From assembly GCA_015709205.1 (NCBI GenBank), contig JACCQO010000003.1:62001-126000 (forward strand): a stretch of DNA of 64,000 nt, in the 5' to 3' direction. Shown here piece by piece: positions 56,857 through 64,000 of this stretch. Position numbers and translations under genes: made by a program. Within the stretch, counting starts at the first letter, position 1, and each line of letters begins with the position of its first letter. This DNA is from Desulfovibrionaceae bacterium (GTDB taxonomy: Bacteria; Desulfobacterota; Desulfovibrionia; Desulfovibrionales; Desulfovibrionaceae). The notes beneath the pieces are model-generated. The model saw nothing but the letters and a program-made list of their open reading frames with translations, had not been told where the DNA came from and ran no database searches.

Positions 56857-59664
56857 TTAACGGGGAGTGGAGCTCTCGTCCAACAGGTACATGACGTTTT
56901 TGTAGGAAATGCCGCCGTGCAGGCTCAGGCCGATCTCGCACGTGCGCGAGGTGCTGTAGCCCGCGTCGCAGTCCGCAACCTGGCCGCGCAGGGTGGCCAG
57001 GGCCGCGGCGTTGAGTTCCGGGTGCGTGAAGCCCTTGTCCCCGGAAAAGCCGCAACACTGGATGTCCTTGGGCCAGACCACCTCCTCGGCGCAGCGCCCG
57101 GCCAGTTCCACGAAGGGCTCGGCCAGCCCCAGCAGGCGCATGGAGCAGGTCGGGTGCACGGCCACGCGCCGCGGCAGCCTGTGCAGCGTAAGCCGGTCCG
57201 TCAGGAAGGCCAGCGCGAACTCCACGGGCTCGTACATCTTCAGCCGCTCGTCCATGACCTTGCGCATCCGCGCCAGGCACGGGCTCGTGTCACAGAGGAT
57301 GGGCAGCGCGCCGTTCTCGCTGGCCGTAAGCAGCGCCGCCTCCATCTCGCGCGACATGGCGTCCGCTTCCTCGAAGAGTCCCTTGGTCTCGAAGGCCTTG
57401 CCGCAGCAGAGCTTGTCGATGTTCGCGGGGATGACCACGGTGTAGCCCGCGCGCTCCAGCACGCGGATCGTCACCGTGGGCAGGTCGTCGCCCGGGTCGT
57501 GCACCGTGTCGCCCATGGTGCGCGCCGCGCACGAGGGCACGTAGACCACCCTGTCGCCGCCCTGCGGTCCCTGCGGCGCGCGGACCCTGCCCGCGCCGCG
57601 CGGCATGCTCGCGTTCCACGCGGGCAGCCGCCCGCCCGAGACCTTGCGCGCAACGCCCGCACCGCCGGCCAGCACCGCGTCGCCCAGCAGCCGCTGGAAG
57701 AACGCCAGCCCGTCCAGGAGCAGGGACATGGACCTCGTGCCGCCCGCGAAGTGGTTGCCCACGGAACGGGCCAGCCGCTTCTGGCCGTCCGTGGCCCTGT
57801 CCGCGCGCCGGTCGCGCACGAACCCGGCCACGTCCACGCGCAGGGGGCAGCGCGTCAGGCACAGCCCGTCCGTGGCGCAGAGGTCCGTGCCCAGTTCGTC
57901 GAAGGCCTTTTCCCACTCCGCGGCCTCGCCCAGGGCGTCCTTGGCGCGCAGCCGCGCCACCTCGCGCCACATGGCCACGCGCTGGCGCGGGCTGAAGGCG
58001 ATGCGCCCCGAGGGACAGATCGGCTCGCAAAAGCCGCATTCCACGCAGTTGTCCAGCTTGTCGTGGCTGGCCAGGGGCACCTTGAGGTCCTTGGTGTGGC
58101 ACTTCGGATCGTCGTTGAGCAGGGTGCCGGGGTTGAGGATGCCGTGCGGGTCCAGGATGGCCTTGACCCGGCGCATGACGTCGTAGAGGAAGTCGCCCCA
58201 CTCCAGGCGCACGAACGGGGCCACGGTGTAGCCGGTGCCGTGCTCGGCCTTGAGCGAGCCGTCGAGCCCGAGGACCATGTGCATCATGTCCTCGAGAAAG
58301 GCGTGCACCCGCTCCCGCTCGGCGTCGGAGGTCAGGTCCACGGGCATGCAGAAGTGCAGGTTGCCGTGGAAGGCGTGGCCCTGCACACCGCCCTCCATGT
58401 AGCCGTGCCGGGCGAAGAGCTTGCCGAATTCCAGGCAGCCCTCCTCCAGGTGCTCCACCGGAAAGCAGACGTCCTCGATGACCACGGTCTCGTCCGGGCG
58501 GCGCGCGCCGGCCACGGCCGCGAACAGCGCCTGGCGCACGGCCCACAGCCAGGCGCAGCGCTTCTCGTCGAAATAGAATTCCACCGGCGTGAGCGTGGGA
58601 ATGTCCGCGATGGCCTCGGTGAGCTGCGCCGCGTTCCGCGCCAGGGTCTCGGGATCGCGCGACCTGGTTTCCAGAAGCACGGCGCAGGCATTGAGATCCA
58701 GCTCCTTGAAGGTCGGCGGGGAGATGGCCAGCTTGGAGAGCGCGCGCAAGGTCGGGCCGTCGAAGACCTCGGCGGCCTCGGCCAGGTTCAGCTTCTTCCA
58801 GCGGGTCACGGCCTGGGCCCCGGTCTTCAGGTCGGCGAAGAAGATCAGGGCCGTGGCGCGGTGCGGCAGGATGTCGATGGTCCGCAGCGTGGCGCTGGAG
58901 ACGAAGCCCAGGGTGCCCTCGGACCCGACCATCAGGTGGGTGAGGACGTCCACCGGGTCCTCGTGCTCGGTGAAGGCGTTGAGCGCGTAGCCGCAGGTGT
59001 TCTTGATGCGGTACTTGCGGCGGATGCGCTCCACCTCCTCGGGCCGTTCGAAGATCTCGGCGCGCAGCGCGGCCAGGGAGGCGAGCAGAGGCGCGTGCGT
59101 GGTGCGCAGGCGGGACACGCTGGCCGGGTCCGCGGTGTCCAACAGGGTGCCGTCGGCCAGGATCAGGCGGATGGCGTCCAGGGAGGCGAAGGTGTTCTGG
59201 TCCACGGTGCAGCACATGCCCGCCGCGTTGTTGACCACGATGCCGCCCATGGTCGCCGAGGCCAGGGAGGCCGGATCCGGGCCCATCTTCTTCAGCGGCG
59301 CGAGCTGCGCGTTGACGTCCGAGCCGAGCACGCCGCACCCGGCGCGCACGCGCTCGCCGCCGTCGAGCACGGTGACGTGCTTCCAGGCCTCGCCGCGCAG
59401 CCGGGCCAGGATGCCCTCGCCGCAAGCCTGGCCGTTGAGGCTGGTTCCCGAGCCTCGGAAGGTGACGCCCACGCCCTTTTGCGTGGCATAGGCCAACAGC
59501 TCGCGGACCTCCTCCTCGGTGTGCACGTCCACCACCACCAGGGACCGGCGCTGGTACATGCTCGCGTCCACGGAATAGGCCAGGCGCCGCACCGGATCGG
59601 CGTAGATGCGCTCGGCGGGAAGAAACCGGGCGAGTTCCCTCGCCAGCTCACTGCTCGTTGCCAT
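56857..59664 (-). CDS. dld: FAD-binding and Fe-S D-lactate dehydrogenase (Dld-II type)
   Basis: A 935-residue membrane-associated flavoprotein. The N-terminal FAD_binding_4 domain (about 35-270) has VTFRGSGTSLNGQACGEG and SATMGGIVVNNAAGM. The C-terminal FAD-oxidase domain has HAFHGNLHFCMPVDL and ILDPHGILNPGTLL. The Fe-S part then carries CVECGFCEPICPSGR and a second cluster with CATDGLCLTRCPLRVD, followed by CCG-type segments (LCCGKAF, QCCGFSGDKGF). This is the architecture of the Shewanella-type D-lactate dehydrogenase, which passes electrons from D-lactate to the quinone pool. It is the last gene of the lut operon, 67 bases after lutC, and is followed by a strong terminator. Confidence 0.93.
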   Translation of the reverse strand: MATSSELARELARFLPAERIYADPVRRLAYSVDASMYQRRSLVVVDVHTEEEVRELLAYATQKGVGVTFRGSGTSLNGQACGEGILARLRGEAWKHVTVLDGGERVRAGCGVLGSDVNAQLAPLKKMGPDPASLASATMGGIVVNNAAGMCCTVDQNTFASLDAIRLILADGTLLDTADPASVSRLRTTHAPLLASLAALRAEIFERPEEVERIRRKYRIKNTCGYALNAFTEHEDPVDVLTHLMVGSEGTLGFVSSATLRTIDILPHRATALIFFADLKTGAQAVTRWKKLNLAEAAEVFDGPTLRALSKLAISPPTFKELDLNACAVLLETRSRDPETLARNAAQLTEAIADIPTLTPVEFYFDEKRCAWLWAVRQALFAAVAGARRPDETVVIEDVCFPVEHLEEGCLEFGKLFARHGYMEGGVQGHAFHGNLHFCMPVDLTSDAERERVHAFLEDMMHMVLGLDGSLKAEHGTGYTVAPFVRLEWGDFLYDVMRRVKAILDPHGILNPGTLLNDDPKCHTKDLKVPLASHDKLDNCVECGFCEPICPSGRIAFSPRQRVAMWREVARLRAKDALGEAAEWEKAFDELGTDLCATDGLCLTRCPLRVDVAGFVRDRRADRATDGQKRLARSVGNHFAGGTRSMSLLLDGLAFFQRLLGDAVLAGGAGVARKVSGGRLPAWNASMPRGAGRVRAPQGPQGGDRVVYVPSCAARTMGDTVHDPGDDLPTVTIRVLERAGYTVVIPANIDKLCCGKAFETKGLFEEADAMSREMEAALLTASENGALPILCDTSPCLARMRKVMDERLKMYEPVEFALAFLTDRLTLHRLPRRVAVHPTCSMRLLGLAEPFVELAGRCAEEVVWPKDIQCCGFSGDKGFTHPELNAAALATLRGQVADCDAGYSTSRTCEIGLSLHGGISYKNVMYLLDESSTPR

Positions 59665-59731
59665 GATTGCGACTCCATGAGTGCGCCCCGAACGGTGCGG
59701 CCGCCCGGGGCGCTGTGGGACTTCTCGGGGG

Positions 59732-60388
59732 CTAGTCGTCCACCAGAAGGACGACGAGTTCCATGGGACCGTGGACGCCGATACGCAGGGTGTTTTCGAT
59801 GTCCCCGGACCTGGACGGGCCGGAGATCAGCACGGCGTTGTTCGGACGGTTCACGGCCCAGTCAAAGGCCGCCACGGCCTCGGCCAGGGACGGCAGGATC
59901 TGCCCGACGCGCACGGCCGCGATGTGCAGCGGCGGCACCAGGGACATGGTCCTGGGCTCGGACGGGGTGGGCCAGAGCACCACGGCCCCTTCGTCGGCCA
60001 CCAGGGCCTTGACCGTGGTGATCGAGGCCTGCGCCTCGGGGAAGAGCACGTCGCGGCAGTAGTCCGGGGCCGCGTGGTCCCAGGTCAGCAGCTCGCACTC
60101 CCCGTCCCCGGGCCATTGCGCGTCCAGCAGCTCGCCGACCCAGGTATCGGGGGCGCGCAGCAGGTTGGTGACCGAGCGCTGCCGGAGCAGGTCGCGCACC
60201 GTGGCGCCGATCTCAGAGGGCGCGACGCGCAGCACCAGGGTGCGCGTGGCCTCCATGTGCTTCACGGCCAGGGCCACGAGTTCGTCGCCCTCGGGGTGCG
60301 CGGGCGACCAGCGCGGGATGTAGTCGGGAACCCGCTCGGCGCGCGCGGCGCGCAGGCGGGCCAGGATGTTTTCACGGGCGTTGCTCAT
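59732..60388 (-). CDS. lutC: L-lactate oxidation complex subunit LutC/LldG (LUD domain)
   Basis: A 218-residue LUD-domain protein starting SNARENILARLRAARAERVPD. The LUD fold shows ITTVKALVADEGAVVLWPT and ends GVHGPMELVVLLVDD, both typical of LutC. With LutA and LutB it forms the Fe-S L-lactate dehydrogenase complex. ATG 60388 overlaps the lutB stop (ATGA), so translation is coupled. Confidence 0.93.
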   Translation of the reverse strand: MSNARENILARLRAARAERVPDYIPRWSPAHPEGDELVALAVKHMEATRTLVLRVAPSEIGATVRDLLRQRSVTNLLRAPDTWVGELLDAQWPGDGECELLTWDHAAPDYCRDVLFPEAQASITTVKALVADEGAVVLWPTPSEPRTMSLVPPLHIAAVRVGQILPSLAEAVAAFDWAVNRPNNAVLISGPSRSGDIENTLRIGVHGPMELVVLLVDD

Positions 60389-61806
60389 TTGCTTCCCTTC
60401 TCCTTGGCGTCTTCCTCCCTGAGCAGATCGGCCAGCCCCTTGGACGAGAACTTCGGGCGCACGCGCACCGAGGTCCAGGCCCCCAGGGGACCCACGGCGG
60501 GCAGCGCGCCGCCCAGGGCCGCCATGGTCTTGCGGGCCATGGCGTTCAGGCCCGGCGAGGTCATCACCTTGGCCCACAGGGACCAGGCCAGGGATTCCAT
60601 GCGCGCCGCGTCGTGACCGTGGTCGAGCACGGCTCCGTGCGCGTCGTGGGCCTCCACGCGCAGGCGGCGGATGATCGAGGGGATCGGCACCATGACCGGG
60701 CAGACCTCGCCGCACGCGCCGCACAGGGACGAGGCCAGGGCCATGTAGCCGTACTCGTCCAGTCCCTTGAGCTGGGGCATGACCATGGTCCCGACCGGGC
60801 CGGGGTAGGTCGCGGCGTAGGCGTGACCGCCGATGCGCTTGAACACGGGACAGTGGTTGAGGCACGCGCCGCAGCGCAGACACTGCAGGCTCTGGCGCAG
60901 TTCCTCGTCCCCGGCCATGCGCGAGCGGCCGTTGTCCAGCAGGACCAGGTGGACCTGTTCGGGGCCGTCCTGGTCGCCGGGCCTGCGCGGGCCGCCGACC
61001 ATGTTGAAGTACGTGCTGATGCGCTGGCCCGTGGCCGAGCCCACGAGCATGCGCAGCATCAACGGCAGGTCCGCGAGGCGGTCCACGATCTTCTCCAGGC
61101 CCGTGACCGCCACGTGGACGCGGGGCACGGAGGCGCACATGCGCGCGTTGCCCTCGTTCTCCACCACGCAGATGGTCCCTGTCTCGGCCACGGCGAAGTT
61201 CACGCCCGTGACGCCCACGTCGGCCCGGCGGAACCGCTCGCGCAGAAACCTGCGCGCCTCGGCCTGAAGCCGGTCCGGGTCCTCGGTGTAGTCGATGCCG
61301 ATCTTTTCCGCGAAGATCGCGCCGACCTGCTCCTTGGTCACGTGCAGGGCCGGGGCGATGATGTGGAAGGGCGTCTGGCCGATGAGCTGGATGATGAACT
61401 CGCCCAGGTCCGTCTCGCGGATCTCGCAGCCGTTCGCCTCCAGGGTCTTGTTGAGGTGGATCTCCTCGGTGACCATGGACTTGCTCTTGACCAGGGTCTT
61501 GCCGCCCACGGAGCGGGTGATGTCCAGGACGATGTTCGAGGCCTCCTCGCCGGTCTCGGCCCAGTGCACCTGGATGCCGTTGGCGGCGCAGCTCGCCTCC
61601 AGGCGTTCGAGCACCTCGGCCAGGCGGCCGACAACGCGCCGCTTGACGGCGTTGGCCGCCTCCCGCAGCGCGGCCAGTTCCTCGTCGTCGTTGAACAGCC
61701 CCCGGCGCCCGCGCATGAAGTTGGTGATGACGTGCTCCAGGTGGGCGCGCTGGGGCGCATCGTTCAGGGCCTTGGCCACGTTTCGGGTGAAGTCGGCGTT
61801 ATGCAT
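60385..61806 (-). CDS. lutB: L-lactate oxidation complex Fe-S subunit LutB/LldF
   Basis: A 473-residue Fe-S protein. Its LUD domain (about 65-290) contains KTLVKSKSMVTEEIHLNKTL and VGVTGVNFAVAETGTICVVENEGN, the LutB signature. Two [4Fe-4S] motifs follow: CLRCGACLNHCPVF and CGACGEVCPVMVP. It transfers electrons from L-lactate oxidation. The start overlaps lutA by 8 bases and the stop overlaps lutC by 4. Length and motifs are normal; a short basic/acidic tail (LLREEDAKEKGSK) closes it. Confidence 0.95.
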   Translation of the reverse strand: MHNADFTRNVAKALNDAPQRAHLEHVITNFMRGRRGLFNDDEELAALREAANAVKRRVVGRLAEVLERLEASCAANGIQVHWAETGEEASNIVLDITRSVGGKTLVKSKSMVTEEIHLNKTLEANGCEIRETDLGEFIIQLIGQTPFHIIAPALHVTKEQVGAIFAEKIGIDYTEDPDRLQAEARRFLRERFRRADVGVTGVNFAVAETGTICVVENEGNARMCASVPRVHVAVTGLEKIVDRLADLPLMLRMLVGSATGQRISTYFNMVGGPRRPGDQDGPEQVHLVLLDNGRSRMAGDEELRQSLQCLRCGACLNHCPVFKRIGGHAYAATYPGPVGTMVMPQLKGLDEYGYMALASSLCGACGEVCPVMVPIPSIIRRLRVEAHDAHGAVLDHGHDAARMESLAWSLWAKVMTSPGLNAMARKTMAALGGALPAVGPLGAWTSVRVRPKFSSKGLADLLREEDAKEKGSK

Positions 61807-62551
61807 GGATGCGCTCCCAGAGGAACTCGGCGATGTGCAGGCCCCGCATGGGCGACCGCTCCTTTTCCAGGTGCCCGGCGATGTTCATCAGGCACCCGCA
61901 GTCGCCCACCAGGAAGACCTCGGCGCCGGTCTTGGCGATGGCCGCGGCCTTGTCGCGGACCATGGCCGCGGAGATCTCCGGCTGCTTGACCGAGAAGGTC
62001 CCGCCGAAGCCGCAGCACTCGTGTTCGTTGTCGATGGGCAGCACGGTGACGTTCTCCAGCTGGGCCAGCAGGGCCAGGGAGTCCTTGATGCAGTCCATCT
62101 CGCGCCGGGCGTGGCACGAGGAGTGCCACGCGACCTTGATGGGCGCGCCCGCGTCCTTGTAGGCCGGGTGCAGCACGTTGTTCAGGAACTGCGTCAGCTC
62201 GAAGACGCGCTCGGAGAAGCGCAGCACCTCGGCGTGCTCCGGGCGGCCTTCGAACAGGCGCGGGTAGTGGTAGCGCATCATGGCCGCGCAGGACCCCGAG
62301 GGCACCACGATGGGCGCGTCGTTGTCCGCGAAGACCTTGACCTGGTGCAGGGCCACGGTGCGGGTCTCGTCGAGAAAGCCCGAGTTGTAGGCGGGCTGGC
62401 CGCAACAGCTCTGGCGGGGGGGGCAGAGGACCTCCACCCCCTCCCGACGCAGAAGTCTGATGCCGGCCATGCCGTATTCCGGATAGCACATGTCCACGAG
62501 ACATGTTCCGAAGTAGTTGGCCACTGGGGCCGAGGCCGGAAAGTGCAACAT
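61799..62551 (-). CDS. lutA: L-lactate oxidation complex subunit LutA/LldE (CCG domains)
   Basis: A 250-residue protein with two CCG (DUF3390/cysteine-rich) domains: PPRQSCCGQPAYNSGF and HECCGFGGTFSVKQPEIS. These bind Fe-S clusters in heterodisulfide-reductase-like proteins. GTCLVDMCYPEYGMAGIRLL opens the protein as in other LutA. It is the first of the three enzyme genes and starts only 6 bases after the transporter gene ends. Confidence 0.95.
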   Translation of the reverse strand: MLHFPASAPVANYFGTCLVDMCYPEYGMAGIRLLRREGVEVLCPPRQSCCGQPAYNSGFLDETRTVALHQVKVFADNDAPIVVPSGSCAAMMRYHYPRLFEGRPEHAEVLRFSERVFELTQFLNNVLHPAYKDAGAPIKVAWHSSCHARREMDCIKDSLALLAQLENVTVLPIDNEHECCGFGGTFSVKQPEISAAMVRDKAAAIAKTGAEVFLVGDCGCLMNIAGHLEKERSPMRGLHIAEFLWERIHA

Positions 62552-62557
62552 CGTTCT

Positions 62558-63742
62558 TTACTCCCCTGCGGGCACGGCGGGCACCAGGAGGATCTTGGCG
62601 CCGTCCGGTTCCGGACTCCAGATGCCCAGGCCGCGGAGGATGACCGGCACGGAGATGGCGAGCAGGGCCATCCAGCCCACCGCGCCGAAGCCGGTGGCCA
62701 CCAGCGGGATGAGGCCGAACTGGGCCACGCCCCAACACACGACCAGGAGCAGGAACGAGGCGATGATCGAGTGCTTGCGCAGGTTCCGGAGCTTGGTGGC
62801 CTCGTCCATGTTGCGGCCCAGGAAGATGACCACGCGGTGGGCGACGCCGAAGATCAGGGAGACGCCCGTGGAGATCGAGGCCAGGATCAGGGTCACGGAG
62901 AGCACGATGGCCATGAAGCCGCCGCCGATGCCGTTGGAGACAACGAACAGGGAGGGCACGACCTGGGTCGTGGCGCCCTTGTCGTAGAAGATGATGATGC
63001 CGAAGTAGGCCAGGTAGAGGATGAAGGCGTTGAGCAGGAAGCCCATGAAGGCGGCCTTGCCGAGGCTGGACTTGTCCGGGCAGGCCTGGGCGTGGACGAT
63101 GTACGCGCCGATGGCGCAGCCCTGCAGCCCGCCGTACTTCAGGCCCCACCACAGGGCCTCCCACACGGAGTAGTCCGCGCCCGGCGCGGTGGTCACGTCG
63201 TGGATGGCCTTCAGGTTCTCGATCATCTTGGGAAAGAAGGCGATGACGTTGGGGATGTAGACCCCGAGCAGGGCGATCATCATGAACACGGAGATGGCCG
63301 TGGCGGCCTTGCGCACCAGCCCCGCGCCGAAGATGGTCAGCAGGAAGATGACCACGCCGGTGACGACCGTGTTCATGAGGAAGTTCGTGCCGATCATCTG
63401 CTCCAGGGTGGAGCCGGAGGTGGCGAAGGCCACGGCCGTGGCCAGGATCATGGTCGTGTTCAGGACCACGGAAAAGATCGGACCCATGACCTTGGCGAAG
63501 GGATAGTAGATGCGCTTGGACCAGGAGGCGTAGTCGTAGGTGTTGTATTTGACCGCGAGAATCCAACCGAAGTAGAGCGTGAGCCCGGTGGTGGCCATGG
63601 CTACGGCGGGCATGAACACGGCGGTCCAGTGGTGGCGGATGAAGAAGTCCACGGGCTGCCGGCCCGAGGCGAATCCGCCGCCGAAGTGGACGCTGAACCA
63701 GACAAACGCGAGACTGAGGTACGTCAAGTTACGTTTGGACAT
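62558..63742 (-). CDS. YkvI-like membrane transporter heading the lactate operon
   Basis: A 394-residue integral membrane protein with about 10 helices. The first helix contains GGGFASGRQPVDFF, which resembles the broken first helix (GxGFATGQEI) of YkvI/COG3949 proteins, distant relatives of LeuT/APC-fold transporters. It is clearly not a LctP/LldP-type lactate permease, nor a TRAP or TctA protein. It begins the polycistronic transporter-lutABC-dld unit, 6 bases before lutA, so a lactate or other 2-hydroxy-acid uptake role is the natural inference. ATG 63742 has GGAG 8 bases upstream and starts just before the first helix; in-frame codons upstream are not hydrophobic and were excluded. Confidence 0.72.
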   Translation of the reverse strand: MSKRNLTYLSLAFVWFSVHFGGGFASGRQPVDFFIRHHWTAVFMPAVAMATTGLTLYFGWILAVKYNTYDYASWSKRIYYPFAKVMGPIFSVVLNTTMILATAVAFATSGSTLEQMIGTNFLMNTVVTGVVIFLLTIFGAGLVRKAATAISVFMMIALLGVYIPNVIAFFPKMIENLKAIHDVTTAPGADYSVWEALWWGLKYGGLQGCAIGAYIVHAQACPDKSSLGKAAFMGFLLNAFILYLAYFGIIIFYDKGATTQVVPSLFVVSNGIGGGFMAIVLSVTLILASISTGVSLIFGVAHRVVIFLGRNMDEATKLRNLRKHSIIASFLLLVVCWGVAQFGLIPLVATGFGAVGWMALLAISVPVILRGLGIWSPEPDGAKILLVPAVPAGE

Positions 63743-64000
63743 CGCTGAAACTCCATTGCGCGAGAGCGTTGATCGTGGGCTCGCGCACGCCGCTCGGCCC
63801 CTGACGGCGAAAAGGCCGTTTTGTTTTGGTGCGTTACGGAGTGCGCTCCGAGAGTCCCCTGCCGCTGCCAAAAAGACTGACCTTTGGTAGCTCCTGAACA
63901 GAATTGTGTCAATACGAATATGGCATCTTCCAGGTAAAAATTGTCCTCCGTAGCGTACGCGAATAGACAACATGTTGATAATATATATTATTATTAATGA
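63743..64000 (-). promoter_or_regulatory. Promoter region of the lactate operon
   Basis: About 260 bases, AT-rich beyond 63880. On the minus strand TTGACA (63907-63912) is followed after 17 bases by the poor -10 TACCAA. A palindrome CAACATGTTG lies at 63968-63977. No sigma-54 element was found. The window ends within an AT-rich stretch, so part of the control region may lie outside. Confidence 0.4.

Overview
The window is a very GC-rich chromosomal segment that looks like a Desulfovibrionaceae-type sulfate reducer. The evidence is inferential: three Cache/PAS methyl-accepting chemotaxis proteins, a lactate-oxidation operon (LutABC plus an FAD/Fe-S D-lactate dehydrogenase), a Desulfovibrio-length fused Pta, TRAP and TauE-type transport, sigma-54 signalling, and many genes with Ala/Pro/Gly-rich low-complexity inserts. 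No rRNA, tRNA, CRISPR array, insertion sequence or prophage was seen.

Layout. 1-1108: end of a glycine betaine ABC importer (permease tail, binding protein). 1701-4031: chemoreceptor. 4282-7390: a TRAP system whose binding protein converges on its own membrane subunits. 7618-14155: hybrid histidine kinase, THUMP rRNA methyltransferase, YgiQ-type radical SAM protein. 14168-17577: a sensor kinase with a periplasmic binding-protein domain, translationally coupled to an anchored PhnD-like protein, with Pho-box-like repeats upstream. 17984-19867: a CstB-like persulfide dioxygenase/sulfurtransferase and a frameshifted VOC gene. 20121-27424: a compact sigma-54 module. It holds a universal stress protein, a histidine kinase, an NtrC-family activator, a stand-alone receiver, a TauE/SafE exporter and a partner membrane protein, with two identical sigma-54 promoters. 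27579-33478: glycan-assembly-type genes (methyltransferase, AsnB, polytopic membrane protein, divergent GT2). 33670-36998: lipoprotein, DUF523-DUF1722 protein, receiver-PAS protein and a small Cys-rich protein. 37187-42394: two more chemoreceptors flanking a helix-turn-helix gene. 42521-47132 (minus): PurU, Dabb protein, FMN alpha-hydroxy-acid oxidase, Pta. 47594-55114: RND efflux pair, then IlvH-like ACT protein, Ptb and Buk. 55859-56434: TetR. 56857-63742 (minus): transporter-lutA-lutB-lutC-dld.

How the parts fit. Lactate would enter through the YkvI-like transporter and be oxidised by LutABC, D-lactate dehydrogenase and perhaps the FMN enzyme. Pyruvate-derived acetyl-CoA would pass through Pta, and branched-chain or butyryl-CoA through Ptb-Buk; no ackA is present here. 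The sigma-54 module probably senses a sulfite/sulfur-anion or envelope stress, since it couples a kinase and activator to an anion exporter and a stress protein. The most interesting signals are the duplicated sigma-54 promoter circuit, the Pho-box-like triple repeat before the kinase/PhnD-like pair, the paired TTGTG-N8-nACAA sites 63 bp apart before a chemoreceptor, the TGCAG iterons with a third sigma-54-like element before the RND genes, and the unusual transporter heading the lactate operon.
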